DNA of 64,000 bases, taken from assembly GCA_027313505.1 (NCBI GenBank), contig DAHVDN010000010.1, positions 1-64,000 on the forward strand, written 5' to 3'. Positions 35,439 to 44,891 of the stretch are shown here, piece by piece. The notes beneath the pieces were generated by a model. That model was not told the origin of the DNA. It worked only from the letters and a program-made list of their open reading frames with translations, and searched no databases. The stretch is from Candidatus Dormiibacterota bacterium. GTDB lineage: Bacteria; Chloroflexota; Dormibacteria; Aeolococcales; Bog-877. How positions within the stretch are numbered: position 1 is the stretch's first letter; each line of letters begins with the position of its first letter. Position numbers and translations under genes: made by a program.

Positions 35439-36797
35439 TCAGGCCGGCGAGCTTGCCAGGGCGAGGTCTACCCGTCGAGTCAGCGTCTGTAGCTCGTTGC
35501 TGGCGGTGACCCTGTAGGGAGCAGGGTGGGACAACCGCTTTATCCGCTCGGGGACCTCCCCCCATTGGGCTTCGAAGTGGTCCGATGCCTGTGCCAGCGG
35601 TCGGGCGCCGGCGGCGGTCCTGGCCCCCTCGAGCATCACCTCCTCCATCTGGGGTAGGTGGTTGGCACTGGGAGGTGCCTCGTCGGCGAGAGCGAGGGTA
35701 TCTCCGCTCCAATTTAACGGGCGGAACACCTGCTTGGCTCCGGGCCAGATAGCCTTGCCCACTGAGGTTTTACGAACCGGCCGTCCCTCATGAACCACCA
35801 GCTTGTATACCGTCTCCAGGGTCGGGACGTCGCCCGCGGAGCCAAGGGAGGTCCCCACCCCGAACCCATCGATGGGGGCCCGCTCGACCCTGATCAACTG
35901 GTCTATCCGGTGCTCATCAAGTCCGCCGCTCACGAAGATGATTAGGTGAGGGAACCCTGCCGCGTCGAGCTTGGCGCGGGCCAGCCGGGAGAGATAAGCC
36001 AGGTCGCCGGAGTCGATCCGCACACCGCGAAGTTCGACCTGCCGCTCGCGCATCTCGAGGGCCACCTCGATGGCCCGATCGATTCCGCGCTCGGCGTCGT
36101 AGGTATCCACCAGGAGAAGAGCGCGCTCCTCGAAGGTCTCCGCGAACCGCCGAAAGGCGGTCGTCTCGTCATCGTGAGCCTGGACGAACGAATGGGCCAT
36201 GGTTCCACTGGCCGGCAGGCCGTAGCGATCGGCGCCAGCCACGTTGCTGGTGCCGTCGAGCCCCACCAGGCGGGAACAGCGGGCGAGCTTCATCCCCGCA
36301 TCCACCCCCGGGGCTCTGCGCAGGGAGAAGTCAATTACGGATCTGCCTTGTGCGGCGTGGCGGCAGCGGGCGGCCTCTGTGGCCAGCCCGGTCTGGAGGG
36401 TGATCTGATTCAGGAGGAAGGTCTCCGCAAGTTGAGCGGTGGCCAGGCTGCCTTCGAGTTCAAGGATTGGTTCACCGGGGAAGACGATGCTGCCCTCGCG
36501 CACCGCCCGCACCGATCCCTTGAACGTAACCTGGGAAAGCCAGCTGAGGAAGTCGTGTGAGAACCCTCCGAGCCGCTCGATCGCGGCCAGGTCAGAGGGC
36601 TCGAAGCGTAGGGTCTCCAACCAATCGAGGCAGTCGGCAAGCCCAGCGGCCACCAGGTAGCCCCAGCTCTCCGGTAGCGACCGGGCGAACAGGCTGAAGG
36701 TGGCGCGATCATCGGCGATGCCCTCGGTCCGATAGGCGTCAGCCATGGTCAGCTCATAGAGGTCCAGGAGCAGGGCTGGAGAGACATCCTGGCTCAT
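35439..36797 (-). CDS. pncB: nicotinate phosphoribosyltransferase
   Basis: 452 residues. It makes nicotinate mononucleotide from nicotinate and PRPP, the NAD salvage step. Motifs: LLLDLYELTMADAYR at the N-terminus, FEPSDLAAI, FPGEPILELEG, FSLRRAPGVDAGMKLAR, GTMAHSFVQAHDDE with the conserved His, LVDTYDAERG, GVRIDSGDL and FVSGGLDEHRID. Length fits the bacterial family. It lies 64 bases after prfC on the same strand and may be co-transcribed, though the two share no pathway. Confidence 0.93.
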   Translation of the reverse strand: MSQDVSPALLLDLYELTMADAYRTEGIADDRATFSLFARSLPESWGYLVAAGLADCLDWLETLRFEPSDLAAIERLGGFSHDFLSWLSQVTFKGSVRAVREGSIVFPGEPILELEGSLATAQLAETFLLNQITLQTGLATEAARCRHAAQGRSVIDFSLRRAPGVDAGMKLARCSRLVGLDGTSNVAGADRYGLPASGTMAHSFVQAHDDETTAFRRFAETFEERALLLVDTYDAERGIDRAIEVALEMRERQVELRGVRIDSGDLAYLSRLARAKLDAAGFPHLIIFVSGGLDEHRIDQLIRVERAPIDGFGVGTSLGSAGDVPTLETVYKLVVHEGRPVRKTSVGKAIWPGAKQVFRPLNWSGDTLALADEAPPSANHLPQMEEVMLEGARTAAGARPLAQASDHFEAQWGEVPERIKRLSHPAPYRVTASNELQTLTRRVDLALASSPA

Positions 36798-36861
36798 CGC
36801 TGCCGAATCCCTATCGAAGCATCAGTGTGCGGCCGGTGCCTTCGATGTCGATGATTTGCTC

Positions 36862-38463
36862 TCATTCCGTAACTATGGAAGCAAAGAGCCAGTCGGGGTG
36901 GTCGGCCTGAAGTCGCTCCAACCAGTAGGGGCTCTCGAAGGCGGCCAGCAGCGTTCCGTCGCCGCGCCGAAGGACTTTGACCCCTCTGATGGCGGACAGC
37001 GCCTTGGCGGTCGCCTCATCCGTCCTCCTGGCAAGCCGGTGGGGCGTGTGGACTAGGTCGACCGGAGCCCCGTACTCCGCCGCCAGTCGATGGGTGAGAA
37101 CCTCGAACTGCATCTCTCCGACCGCGGCCAGGATCGGTGCCGGGTCCCCTTGGGGGTCGTGGAGGACCTGGACCACTCCCTCCTGCTCGAGTTGCTCCAG
37201 CCCCTTACGGAACTGTTTGTAGCGGGAGGAGTCCTTGGGTCGGGCGGTTGCAAACAGCTCCGGAGCAAAGGTCGGAATCGCCGGAAACTTGACCGGGTCC
37301 TGGCTGTAGAGGGTGTCTCCGATGCGCAGGTCGCTGGCGTTGACCAGTCCCACCACGTCCCCGGGATAGGCGCGTTCCACGGTGTTGCGGTCAGCTCCAA
37401 ACATTGACGCGGCATACTTGGTCCCAAAGAGCCGACCGGTTGGGCCGTGGGTGAGTTGCTCCCCGCGCTCGAACTCACCGGAACAGACCCGAACGAAGGC
37501 GACGTGATCTCGGTGGGAGGGGTTCATGTTGGCCTGGATCTTGAACACAAATCCTGAGAAGGGGGCGGAGAGCTCACGGGGCCTCCCCGCCACATCCATC
37601 CGCGGACCGGGGGCCGGGGCCAGCTCTACCAGCGCGTCAAGCAGGTGGCGCACTCCAAAATTTGTGAGTGCGGACCCGACGAAGAGCGGAGTGGAGTCTC
37701 CTGCCAGGAAGGAGCGCAGATCAAGGTCAGCCCCAATTCCTGAAAGAAGGTCGGCCTCTTCATCGCTACTGATCCAGGCACTCCCCTCCTCATCCGCGGC
37801 GCGCTCCCGGGATACCTCTTCCTCGGGGGCCATGCTGCTGCCGCGAATTGTCCTCGAAAAGCGGATGAATACCCCGCTCCGGCGGTCGATGACCCCGCGG
37901 AAGTCACCCGGAATGCCGACCGGCCAGGTTACCGGGGTAGGTCGCAAGCCGATCTTCGCCTGAATCTCATCTAGGAGTTCCAATGGGGGGATGCCCGGTC
38001 GGTCGCACTTGTTAAGGAAGGTGATTATCGGCAGACGCCGGGCCCGACAGACCTCGAACAGCTTGAGGGTCTGTGCCTCTATGCCCTTGGCGACGTCAAG
38101 GACCATAACCGCGGCATCGGCGGCGGCGAGAACCCGATAGGTGTCCTCGGAAAAATCCCTATGCCCGGGGGTGTCCAACAGGTTGACCGTGTGGTCCCGG
38201 TAAACGAATTGAAGCGCGGTGGAGGTGATCGAGATCCCGCGTTCCTGTTCCATGACCATCCAGTCGGAGGTCACCCGCCTCCGACCCTCTCTGGCCTTCA
38301 CCGCTCCGGCAGCCTGGACAGCACCCGAGTAGAGAAGGAACTTCTCGGTCAGCGTGGTCTTCCCCGCATCAGGGTGGCTGATGATCGCGAAGGTGCGGCG
38401 CAGCGCCGCGTTCGCCAGGACCGACCGGCGCGGTTCAAGAAGCACCTCAGGCACTGGGGTCAC
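36862..38463 (-). CDS. prfC: peptide chain release factor 3
   Basis: 533 residues. A translational GTPase that recycles release factors RF1 and RF2. Seen: P-loop SHPDAGKTTLTEK, the switch region RRRVTSDWMVMEQERGISITSTAL, DTPGHRDFSEDTYR, FLNKCDRPG, and the C-terminal RF3 domains including GEMQFEVLTHRLAAEYG. The start is GTG 38463, about 25 residues before the P-loop, with only a weak ribosome-binding site. Confidence 0.94.
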   Translation of the reverse strand: MTPVPEVLLEPRRSVLANAALRRTFAIISHPDAGKTTLTEKFLLYSGAVQAAGAVKAREGRRRVTSDWMVMEQERGISITSTALQFVYRDHTVNLLDTPGHRDFSEDTYRVLAAADAAVMVLDVAKGIEAQTLKLFEVCRARRLPIITFLNKCDRPGIPPLELLDEIQAKIGLRPTPVTWPVGIPGDFRGVIDRRSGVFIRFSRTIRGSSMAPEEEVSRERAADEEGSAWISSDEEADLLSGIGADLDLRSFLAGDSTPLFVGSALTNFGVRHLLDALVELAPAPGPRMDVAGRPRELSAPFSGFVFKIQANMNPSHRDHVAFVRVCSGEFERGEQLTHGPTGRLFGTKYAASMFGADRNTVERAYPGDVVGLVNASDLRIGDTLYSQDPVKFPAIPTFAPELFATARPKDSSRYKQFRKGLEQLEQEGVVQVLHDPQGDPAPILAAVGEMQFEVLTHRLAAEYGAPVDLVHTPHRLARRTDEATAKALSAIRGVKVLRRGDGTLLAAFESPYWLERLQADHPDWLFASIVTE

Positions 38464-38753
38464 CGCCCGTAAGTGGGCTCACGCGATCCGAAGGGTGATC
38501 AGAGGTCTGTCCCTCTCGGCCAGTCGTTCCGTAGCCGGGTGTACCCCAGGGCCGGGCCCGAGCAGGAAAGGGGAGGGTCAACCGGTAGGCTCGACGGCCC
38601 AAGGCGAAGTGCACGCGGACTACCTCTCATGGTGCTGAGGCTTTCACCCAGTTCCCATCCTGGATTCGCGCTGGTCCAGGTGAATGTGCAGCCTCAGGGG
38701 CGGCACGGCCTTACGATCTTAAGTCTAACGATGGAAGGTGGGCTCGACTGAGG

Positions 38754-39197
38754 CTACAGGAGTGCCGCTGACGGCGAGCCTTCGTCAAGGACCGCCCTGA
38801 TTAGCTTGGGCAGGCCGTCGAGCTGGTGAGCCAGCGGCTGATCGAATCCGTAATGACTGAGCAGCACCTCAGGGTCAGCCAGCAGCACATCGCATTCAGT
38901 CCCGCTCGCTCTTACCAAGACCTTCATCGGAAGCTCCGGGGGCGAGATCTGGAGCGATCAGCATCCAGGGGGTGATCAAGAGAGGGGTCTAGAGAAGGAG
39001 GACCACGGTGTCGGGCATGGACAGCGCGACCCCGCCGCGGCCGCGGAATGGTGGACTATCTCTAAGATCGTAAGCCCGTTGGCTTCGGCCGCAGCCACCA
39101 CCAGCCGCAGGACCTGCTCAACAGATCGTCGAATATGGTGGCGGATCAGCGCCTCTGACAGGGCCCCCTCCTTTTTCAAGACCCAACTCGGAGGCAA
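38754..39197 (-). pseudogene. degenerate DUF302-domain gene
   Basis: Three pieces of one DUF302 domain lie in different minus-strand frames. The N-terminal piece (39197 to about 39020) reads RRSVEQVL...AAAEANGLTILEIVHHSAAAAG, the usual helix and IDH-Ser strand. The middle piece (about 39025-38945, another frame, with an in-frame TAG) reads SMPDTVVLLL and LIAPDLA. The C-terminal piece (ATG 38927 to 38754, 57 codons, GGAG upstream) reads MKVLVRASG and DPEVLLSHYGF, matching the domain's LP-L-K-VLV and NDP-YL-RHG end. At least two frameshifts are needed to join them. The last piece could still be translated alone. Sequencing error is the other explanation. Confidence 0.6.
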
Positions 39198-39384
39198 ATT
39201 GTCGGTGTGAGCAGACTCCTAAAGTCGGCACGGAAGATGACCCGGGCTGACTCTTCTGAGTGCGGGCCGCTCCACTCCAATAGGGCGCGCCCTCAATGGC
39301 GTTTGCATGCACACGCAATTGGATATGATTGGGGCAGTTGGAAGAGGCTATCAGCCCGAAGCGGATCCTGCCCAGGAGGGCACC

Positions 39385-40191
39385 ATGGTGAACTCGGTCG
39401 ACACGAATCAACGGTCTCGGTTGCCGGTCCTCTACCTCAGCCACGGCGCGCCCACTTTGGCTGACGACGCTCGGTGGACTGATGAGCTGGCCCGCTGGTC
39501 GGCCGACCTCGGAAGGCCCCGGGGAATCCTCATAGTTTCAGCCCACTGGGAGGCGGCTCCGCTGACCATTTCCGCCACTTCGACAGTTCCTCTGGTGTAT
39601 GACTTTTGGGGCTTTCCGCAGCGTTACTATCAGGTCACCTATCCCTCTCCGGGGGCGCCCTGGTTAGCGGAGCGGGTGACCCATCTGCTCTCGGCCTCCG
39701 GGGAGGCCGTCCACCAGGCGCCTCAGCGTGGACTGGATCACGGTGCCTACATCCCCCTTGTTGAAATGTACCCAGAGGCGGACATACCGGTTCTCCAACT
39801 CTCCATGCCGACGTTGGATCCCGAGGCGCTTTTGCTGATGGGCAGACGGCTGGCGCCACTTCGAGACGAGGGTGTACTGATCGTGGGAAGTGGATTCTTC
39901 ACCCACAACCTCCACGCCCTGCGCGAGGCGCCCGAAGCTGACTCCCGCCCGCCCGCCTGGTCAGCGGAGTTTGACCAGTGGGGAGAGGAGGCGCTGAAGA
40001 GTCAGGATGTGGATGCCCTGCTGGACTTCGAACACAAATCCCCAGCCGGCAAGCTTGCGCACCCGCGCACGGAGCATTTCGCCCCCCTGTTTGTGACGTT
40101 GGGGGCCGGCGAGCTCGACCTCGACACGGGTAAGACCGTGATCGACGGGTTCTGGCACGGCTTGGCGAAGCGGTCCATACAGATCGGCTGA
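39385..40191 (+). CDS. DODA-type extradiol aromatic ring-opening dioxygenase family protein
   Basis: 268 residues, LigB superfamily (YgiD/DODA group). Likely metal-binding histidines appear in YLSHGAPTL, LIVSAHWEAAP, GLDHGAYIPL and GSGFFTHNLHAL, in the family order. Plant DODA cleaves DOPA; bacterial members act on catechol-type rings, but their natural substrates are mostly unknown. ATG 39385 has AGGAGG 5 bases upstream. The next gene starts 36 bases downstream on the same strand. Confidence 0.87.
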   Translation: MVNSVDTNQRSRLPVLYLSHGAPTLADDARWTDELARWSADLGRPRGILIVSAHWEAAPLTISATSTVPLVYDFWGFPQRYYQVTYPSPGAPWLAERVTHLLSASGEAVHQAPQRGLDHGAYIPLVEMYPEADIPVLQLSMPTLDPEALLLMGRRLAPLRDEGVLIVGSGFFTHNLHALREAPEADSRPPAWSAEFDQWGEEALKSQDVDALLDFEHKSPAGKLAHPRTEHFAPLFVTLGAGELDLDTGKTVIDGFWHGLAKRSIQIG

Positions 40192-40227
40192 GGCCGTCGA
40201 GCGGCTCAGAGTCCGTAGGATTTGGCA

Positions 40228-40455
40228 GTGGCTGCCACATCCCCAAGGTCGCTGGAGACCCCCCATCCCACCCGCTTGGACCCGTCAGCTCCCAGGTACC
40301 TCGACATTCTTCAGGCGCACCGGCTGGCCCTGGCTCGCGGGAACTCCTTCTACACCGACCCCACCTCCGGTCTTCTGGTACTGACCGCGGCTTTTCTCCT
40401 GTCGCGAGGGAGTTGCTGCGCTCGGGGTTGTCGCCACTGTCCGTATGTCCGTTAG
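40228..40455 (+). CDS. DUF5522 cysteine-rich protein
   Basis: 75 residues from GTG 40228 (AGGA 7 bases upstream). The signature HRLALARGNSFYTDPTSGL, LTAAFLLSRGSCC and CRHCPY matches DUF5522, whose CC-x(3)-C-x(2)-C cluster probably binds a metal or Fe-S centre. The end overlaps the Dph6-like gene by 11 bases, so the two are translationally coupled and presumably act together. Biochemical role unknown. Confidence 0.8.
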   Translation: MAATSPRSLETPHPTRLDPSAPRYLDILQAHRLALARGNSFYTDPTSGLLVLTAAFLLSRGSCCARGCRHCPYVR

Positions 40456-41131
40456 CTCCTCTGGGAGCGTCCCGCGAGTGCTCATGAGCTGGAGCTCTGG
40501 CAAGGACTGCGCGATGGCGCTGCATCTTTTGCTGGAGTCTGGTGCGGTGGAGGTCGCCGGGCTGCTGGTGACCTTCAACGCCGAAGCGGATCGGGTATCG
40601 ATTCACGGGGTGAGGCGGGAACTGGTCCGGGCCCAAGCGGGACGCCTTGGACTGCCCCTGCTGGAGGTAGCCCTTCCCAGCCCCTGTTCGAACAAGGTTT
40701 ATGAGCGGACCATGAGTCGGCAGTTGGAGGTGGAGGCGGCGAAGGGGGTCGCCAGCGTCGCCTTCGGAGACCTCTTCCTCAAGGACGTGAGGGTCTACCG
40801 GGAAGCCCAGCTCAAAGCTGCCGGGATGACCGCGGTGTTCCCTCTCTGGGGTCGGCACACTGGGGACCTCGCGAGGGAGCAACTGCGAGTGGGGATCAGG
40901 GCCATCGTCACCTGCGTCGATCCAAGGGCGGTTTCTCCCGAATTGGCGGGGCGTCACTTCGACTCCTCACTGCTGGCGGAGGTGGGTCCGGCGGTCGATC
41001 CATGCGGCGAGAATGGGGAGTTCCACACCTTTGTATGGGACGCTCCCGACTTCAGTTCGCCGATTCCTGTGACCGTCGGAGAGCGGGTCGATCGCGACGG
41101 GTTCTGCTTCGCCGACCTGTTGCCGGCCTGA
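40445..41131 (+). CDS. Dph6-like ATP-pyrophosphatase (diphthine-ammonia ligase family)
   Basis: 228 residues. PP-loop motif MSWSSGKDCAMAL near the N-terminus, then VSIHGVRRELVRAQAGRLGLPL, FGDLFLKDVRVYRE and a C-terminal DPCGENGEFHTFV that is diagnostic of the diphthine-ammonia ligase/MJ0570 family. In eukaryotes and archaea Dph6 amidates diphthine on elongation factor 2; bacteria have no diphthamide, so the bacterial members must amidate or adenylate something else. It overlaps the DUF5522 gene by 11 bases. Confidence 0.85.
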   Translation: MSVSSSGSVPRVLMSWSSGKDCAMALHLLLESGAVEVAGLLVTFNAEADRVSIHGVRRELVRAQAGRLGLPLLEVALPSPCSNKVYERTMSRQLEVEAAKGVASVAFGDLFLKDVRVYREAQLKAAGMTAVFPLWGRHTGDLAREQLRVGIRAIVTCVDPRAVSPELAGRHFDSSLLAEVGPAVDPCGENGEFHTFVWDAPDFSSPIPVTVGERVDRDGFCFADLLPA

Positions 41132-41240
41132 GCCTGTGGCGCCGATGAGCTCCGACTCCCGAGGGACGGACCGCAGAGCCTTGAGCGGTCGGGTCGTCGG
41201 CCAAGTCGCCGGATGGTGGTCGCGCGGATAAACTCGAATC

Positions 41241-42683
41241 GTGGCGAGTGAGACCCCGGAGGCTACAGGTGCCCTGGTCATCTTTGGGATAAGTGGTGAC
41301 CTGGCTCGCAAGATGACCTTTCGTGCTCTCTACCGCCTGGAGCGAAGGGGTCGCCTCAGCTGCCCAGTGATCGGGGTGGCGATGGATGACTGGACCGAAG
41401 ACCAGTTGCGGGCACACGCTCGGTCAGCGGTCGAGGGGGAGGAGCCGCGCTTCTCACAGCGGGTCTTCGGTCGGCTCGCCCAGCGTCTTTCCTATGTCAA
41501 AGGAGACTTCAACGATCCGCAGACCTATGCTCGGCTGTCGGAGCGGCTGGGGCAGGTGTCTAAGCCCCTGTACTACCTGGAGATACCTCCGTCATTGTTC
41601 GGCATGGTCGTCAGCCATCTGGCTGACGCCGGCCTGATCAGGGACTCCAGAGTTATGGTCGAAAAGCCCTTTGGTCACGACCTGGCTTCGGCTCGGGAGT
41701 TGGACCGGCAGCTCCACGAGGTCTTGAACGAGGAGCAGATCCTGCGCATCGACCACTTCTTGGGCAAGGAGCCAGTGATGGACCTGCAGTTCCTCCGGTT
41801 TGCCAACGACATCTTGGAGCCGGTCTGGAACCGCGATCACGTGTCATCAGTTCAGATCACGATGGCGGAGGACTTTGGGGTCGAGGACCGGGGCGGTTTC
41901 TACGACGCCGTCGGGGCCATTCGGGACGTCATCCAGAACCACCTGATGCAAGTTCTTGCCCTCGTAGCCATGGAACCTCCTGCGGGAGCCAGTGCCGACG
42001 ACCTCCGCAACAAGAAGGCTGACGTCTTTCGAGCGATGCCTCAGGCCGACCCTGACCATTGTGTCCGGGGACAGTACGTCGGATACCGGAAGGTTCCCGG
42101 GGTCGACAGTCACTCGTCCACCGAGACCTATGCCGCCATGCGCCTGGCGATCGACAATTGGCGCTGGGCGGGAGTTCCGTTCTTCATCCGGGCCGGCAAG
42201 GGCATGGCCGAGAGGGTGACCGAAGTTCGGATCCTCTTCCGTCACCCTCCGCACCTGGCCTTCCTGGGCCGCGGCGCTCAAGCTGAGCCCAATCAGGTGG
42301 TGCTCAGGATTGACCCGGACCCGGGACTCAGGATAGTTCTCAACTCCAAGGGGAGTGAGGGACGTATCTCACAGCCAGTCCACCTAGATCTTTCATTCGC
42401 GGAGGAGGTGGGCCGACCCGCCGAGCCCTACGAGCGGCTGATCGACGACGCACTTCGCGGGGACCACAGGCTGTTCACCAGGGAGGACACTGTGGAAGAG
42501 ACTTGGCGGATCGTGCAACCGTTGCTTGATCCAAAAGGTCCAGTGATGGAGTACCAAAAGGGGAGCTGGGGGCCAGCGGAGGCTGCGCTCCTGGTAAGGG
42601 GCCACCCCGCCTGGCACGAGCCATGGATGGCCGCGATTCCCTCTCAGGCTCACGGCCCGAAAACCCCGAGGAGGAGGCGATGA
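41241..42683 (+). CDS. zwf: glucose-6-phosphate 1-dehydrogenase
   Basis: 480 residues. It oxidises glucose-6-phosphate to 6-phosphogluconolactone, the entry to the oxidative pentose phosphate pathway. N-terminal LVIFGISGDLARKM coenzyme site, VEKPFGHDL, the active-site RIDHFLGKE, and NHLMQVLALVAMEPP. GTG 41241. First gene of zwf-gnd-tal-pgi; its stop overlaps gnd (ATGA). A separate lactonase or opcA activator gene is not present in the window. Confidence 0.95.
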   Translation: MASETPEATGALVIFGISGDLARKMTFRALYRLERRGRLSCPVIGVAMDDWTEDQLRAHARSAVEGEEPRFSQRVFGRLAQRLSYVKGDFNDPQTYARLSERLGQVSKPLYYLEIPPSLFGMVVSHLADAGLIRDSRVMVEKPFGHDLASARELDRQLHEVLNEEQILRIDHFLGKEPVMDLQFLRFANDILEPVWNRDHVSSVQITMAEDFGVEDRGGFYDAVGAIRDVIQNHLMQVLALVAMEPPAGASADDLRNKKADVFRAMPQADPDHCVRGQYVGYRKVPGVDSHSSTETYAAMRLAIDNWRWAGVPFFIRAGKGMAERVTEVRILFRHPPHLAFLGRGAQAEPNQVVLRIDPDPGLRIVLNSKGSEGRISQPVHLDLSFAEEVGRPAEPYERLIDDALRGDHRLFTREDTVEETWRIVQPLLDPKGPVMEYQKGSWGPAEAALLVRGHPAWHEPWMAAIPSQAHGPKTPRRRR

Positions 42684-43714
42684 AGAGTTCAAGCCCGATG
42701 CAGTTGGGCATGGTAGGCCTCGGACGGATGGGAGCCAACATAGTCCGTCGTCTCATGCGTGATGGACACAGCTGCGTCGTCTACGACGTGGATCCGGCGG
42801 CGGTGCGGCGGCTGGAGCAGGAAGGTGCCGTGGCCGCGACTTCGATCGACGACTTTGTGGCCAAGTTATCAAGCCCCAGGGCGGCGTGGGTGATGGTTCC
42901 CGCGGGCGATATCACCGAGTCGACGGTGGCAGAATTGGCACAGCGCATGGCACCTGGCGACGTAGTCATCGACGGGGGCAATTCGTACTATCGGGACGAC
43001 ATTCGGAGGGCAGCCGCTCTCTCGAAGTCGGGGGTCCACCTGATTGACTGTGGCACCAGTGGGGGGGTTTTCGGTCTGGAGCGCGGCTACTGCCTCATGC
43101 TGGGTGGTGACAAGGGAGCCGTGGAGCGGCTGGATCCGATCTTCAAATCAATCGCTCCTGGAGTGGACTCCGCACCACGGACCCCCGGTCGGGCAGGGAA
43201 GCCGTCGAACGCCGAGCAGGGGTACTTGCACTGCGGGCCCAATGGCGCAGGGCACTTCGTGAAGATGGTTCACAACGGGATTGAATACGGGATGATGGCC
43301 TCCTTGGCTGAGGGGTTGGACATCCTTCACAACGCCGACGCGGGATCGCGGGCCCCGAGTGCCGATGCCGAGACCGCGCCGATGGAGGAGCCCCAGTTCT
43401 ACCGGTACCAGATCGACGTGACCGAGGTCGCGGAGTTGTGGCGCCGGGGCAGTGTGGTTGGGTCATGGCTGCTCGATCTCACCGCCATCGCGCTACACGA
43501 GTCGCCGACGTTGGGGGAGTTCACCGGAAGGGTCTCCGACTCCGGCGAGGGGCGCTGGACCTCAATCGCGGCAATCGATGAGGGAGTTCCCGCGCCGGTC
43601 CTGACCGCAGCCCTCTACTCCCGGTTTGGCTCCCGCCATCTGGGTGACTTCGCCAACAAGGTTCTGTCGGCCATGCGAAAGCAGTTTGGTGGACACGATG
43701 AGAAGACATCATGA
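42680..43714 (+). CDS. gnd: 6-phosphogluconate dehydrogenase, short (GndA/YqeC) type
   Basis: 344 residues, the shorter class of decarboxylating 6-phosphogluconate dehydrogenase. Motifs: LGMVGLGRMGANIVRRL, WVMVPAGDITE, VVIDGGNSYYRDD, DCGTSGGVFGLERGYCLMLGG, and GPNGAGHFVKMVHNGIEYGMM with the catalytic Lys and Asn. Short forms are often NAD-preferring; the coenzyme here is unproven, but YDVD after the second strand (Asp-type end) fits NAD. ATG 42680 has GAGGAGG upstream and overlaps zwf by 4 bases. Confidence 0.93.
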   Translation: MKSSSPMQLGMVGLGRMGANIVRRLMRDGHSCVVYDVDPAAVRRLEQEGAVAATSIDDFVAKLSSPRAAWVMVPAGDITESTVAELAQRMAPGDVVIDGGNSYYRDDIRRAAALSKSGVHLIDCGTSGGVFGLERGYCLMLGGDKGAVERLDPIFKSIAPGVDSAPRTPGRAGKPSNAEQGYLHCGPNGAGHFVKMVHNGIEYGMMASLAEGLDILHNADAGSRAPSADAETAPMEEPQFYRYQIDVTEVAELWRRGSVVGSWLLDLTAIALHESPTLGEFTGRVSDSGEGRWTSIAAIDEGVPAPVLTAALYSRFGSRHLGDFANKVLSAMRKQFGGHDEKTS

Positions 43715-43805
43715 GAGTGGAGGGCCTGAACGCCATCGGCTGTGCTCGCATTGGCGTGCGTGAACGCCGGCTGGGGATGAATGGCGGTCCGGTTGAGGAG
43801 ATGAT

Positions 43806-44891
43806 GTGAATCCAGCCCTTGAGCTTCATCAGATGGGTCAGAGCCTCTGGCTCGACAACATCACCCGGCAACTTCTGGACGGCGGGGGGTTGGCGGCCCA
43901 CATCGAACTTCGGTCGGTCACCGGATTGACTTCGAACCCCACAATATTCGACAAGGCGATTGAGAACAGCGACGCCTACGACTCCGACATCGCGGCCGGT
44001 ATGGCCGAGGGGCGCTCGAGCGAGGAGATCTTCTTCGGCCTTGCCATATCCGATCTCCGCCGGGCTGCCGACCTATTTCGGCCGGTGTACGAAAGGACAG
44101 CTGGGGTGGATGGATGGGTCTCTCTGGAGGTGTCGCCGCTGCTGGTGGACGATGCGACCAACACCATCGCAGCCGCCATCACCTTGCATCACCGCGCGGC
44201 ACGAGAGAACCTCTACATCAAGATTCCAGGCACCAAGGCCGGCCTGGAAGCGATTGAGGAGTCAATCTTTCAGGGGGTTCCGGTCAACGTGACCCTGCTC
44301 TTCTCAGAAGCCCAGTATCGCGCCGCAGCGGAAGCCTACATGACGGGGCTGGAGCGCCGGGTGGCCGCGGGCCTACCTCCCGATGTGAGTTCGGTGGCAT
44401 CGGTCTTCGTCAGTCGCTGGGACAGCGCGGTCAAGGGGAAAGTTCCGGACGACCTCCACGACCGGATTGGGATCGCGGCCGCCCATCTGGCCTACCGAAG
44501 CTACCGTCAGCTGTTGAATTCAGATCGGTGGCAGCGTCTGGCCAACTGCGGTGCCAGGGCACAGAGGATCCTGTTCGCCAGCACCTCGACCAAGGACCCC
44601 TCATCTCCCGACATCCTCTATATCAGGGCGTTGGCGGCTCCACATACCGTGGACACCATGCCCGAAGAGACGTTGGTTGCCTTCGCCGAGCACGGAGAGG
44701 TGGGTGCGGCGCTGGCAGTTGACGGCGGTGACAGTCAGCAGGTGCTGATACAGCTAGCTGCCGCCGGAATCGATCCCCTGGCGCTGGCCTCACAGCTGCA
44801 GCTGGAGGGAGCGGTGTCCTTCTCCAAGTCCTGGCGGAGCCTGGTCAACTGCATCGACGGCAAGCGCACCGAGGTCGGACGAGGTGCCTGA
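43806..44891 (+). CDS. tal: transaldolase
   Basis: 361 residues, the longer actinobacterial/cyanobacterial type. [38 protein letters not shown], and the Schiff-base lysine in [19 protein letters not shown], then INVTLLFS-like [12 protein letters not shown]. It transfers a dihydroxyacetone unit between sugar phosphates. GTG 43806 with GAGGAG directly upstream; overlaps pgi by 8 bases. The 91-base gap after gnd holds nothing evident. Confidence 0.94.
   Translation: MNPALELHQMGQSLWLDNITRQLLDGGGLAAHIELRSVTGLTSNPTIFDKAIENSDAYDSDIAAGMAEGRSSEEIFFGLAISDLRRAADLFRPVYERTAGVDGWVSLEVSPLLVDDATNTIAAAITLHHRAARENLYIKIPGTKAGLEAIEESIFQGVPVNVTLLFSEAQYRAAAEAYMTGLERRVAAGLPPDVSSVASVFVSRWDSAVKGKVPDDLHDRIGIAAAHLAYRSYRQLLNSDRWQRLANCGARAQRILFASTSTKDPSSPDILYIRALAAPHTVDTMPEETLVAFAEHGEVGAALAVDGGDSQQVLIQLAAAGIDPLALASQLQLEGAVSFSKSWRSLVNCIDGKRTEVGRGA

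Noticed and set aside
39303-39329. promoter TTGCAT/TATGAT before the dioxygenase gene
   Set aside because: The spacer is only 15 bases, so the match is too weak to list as a feature.
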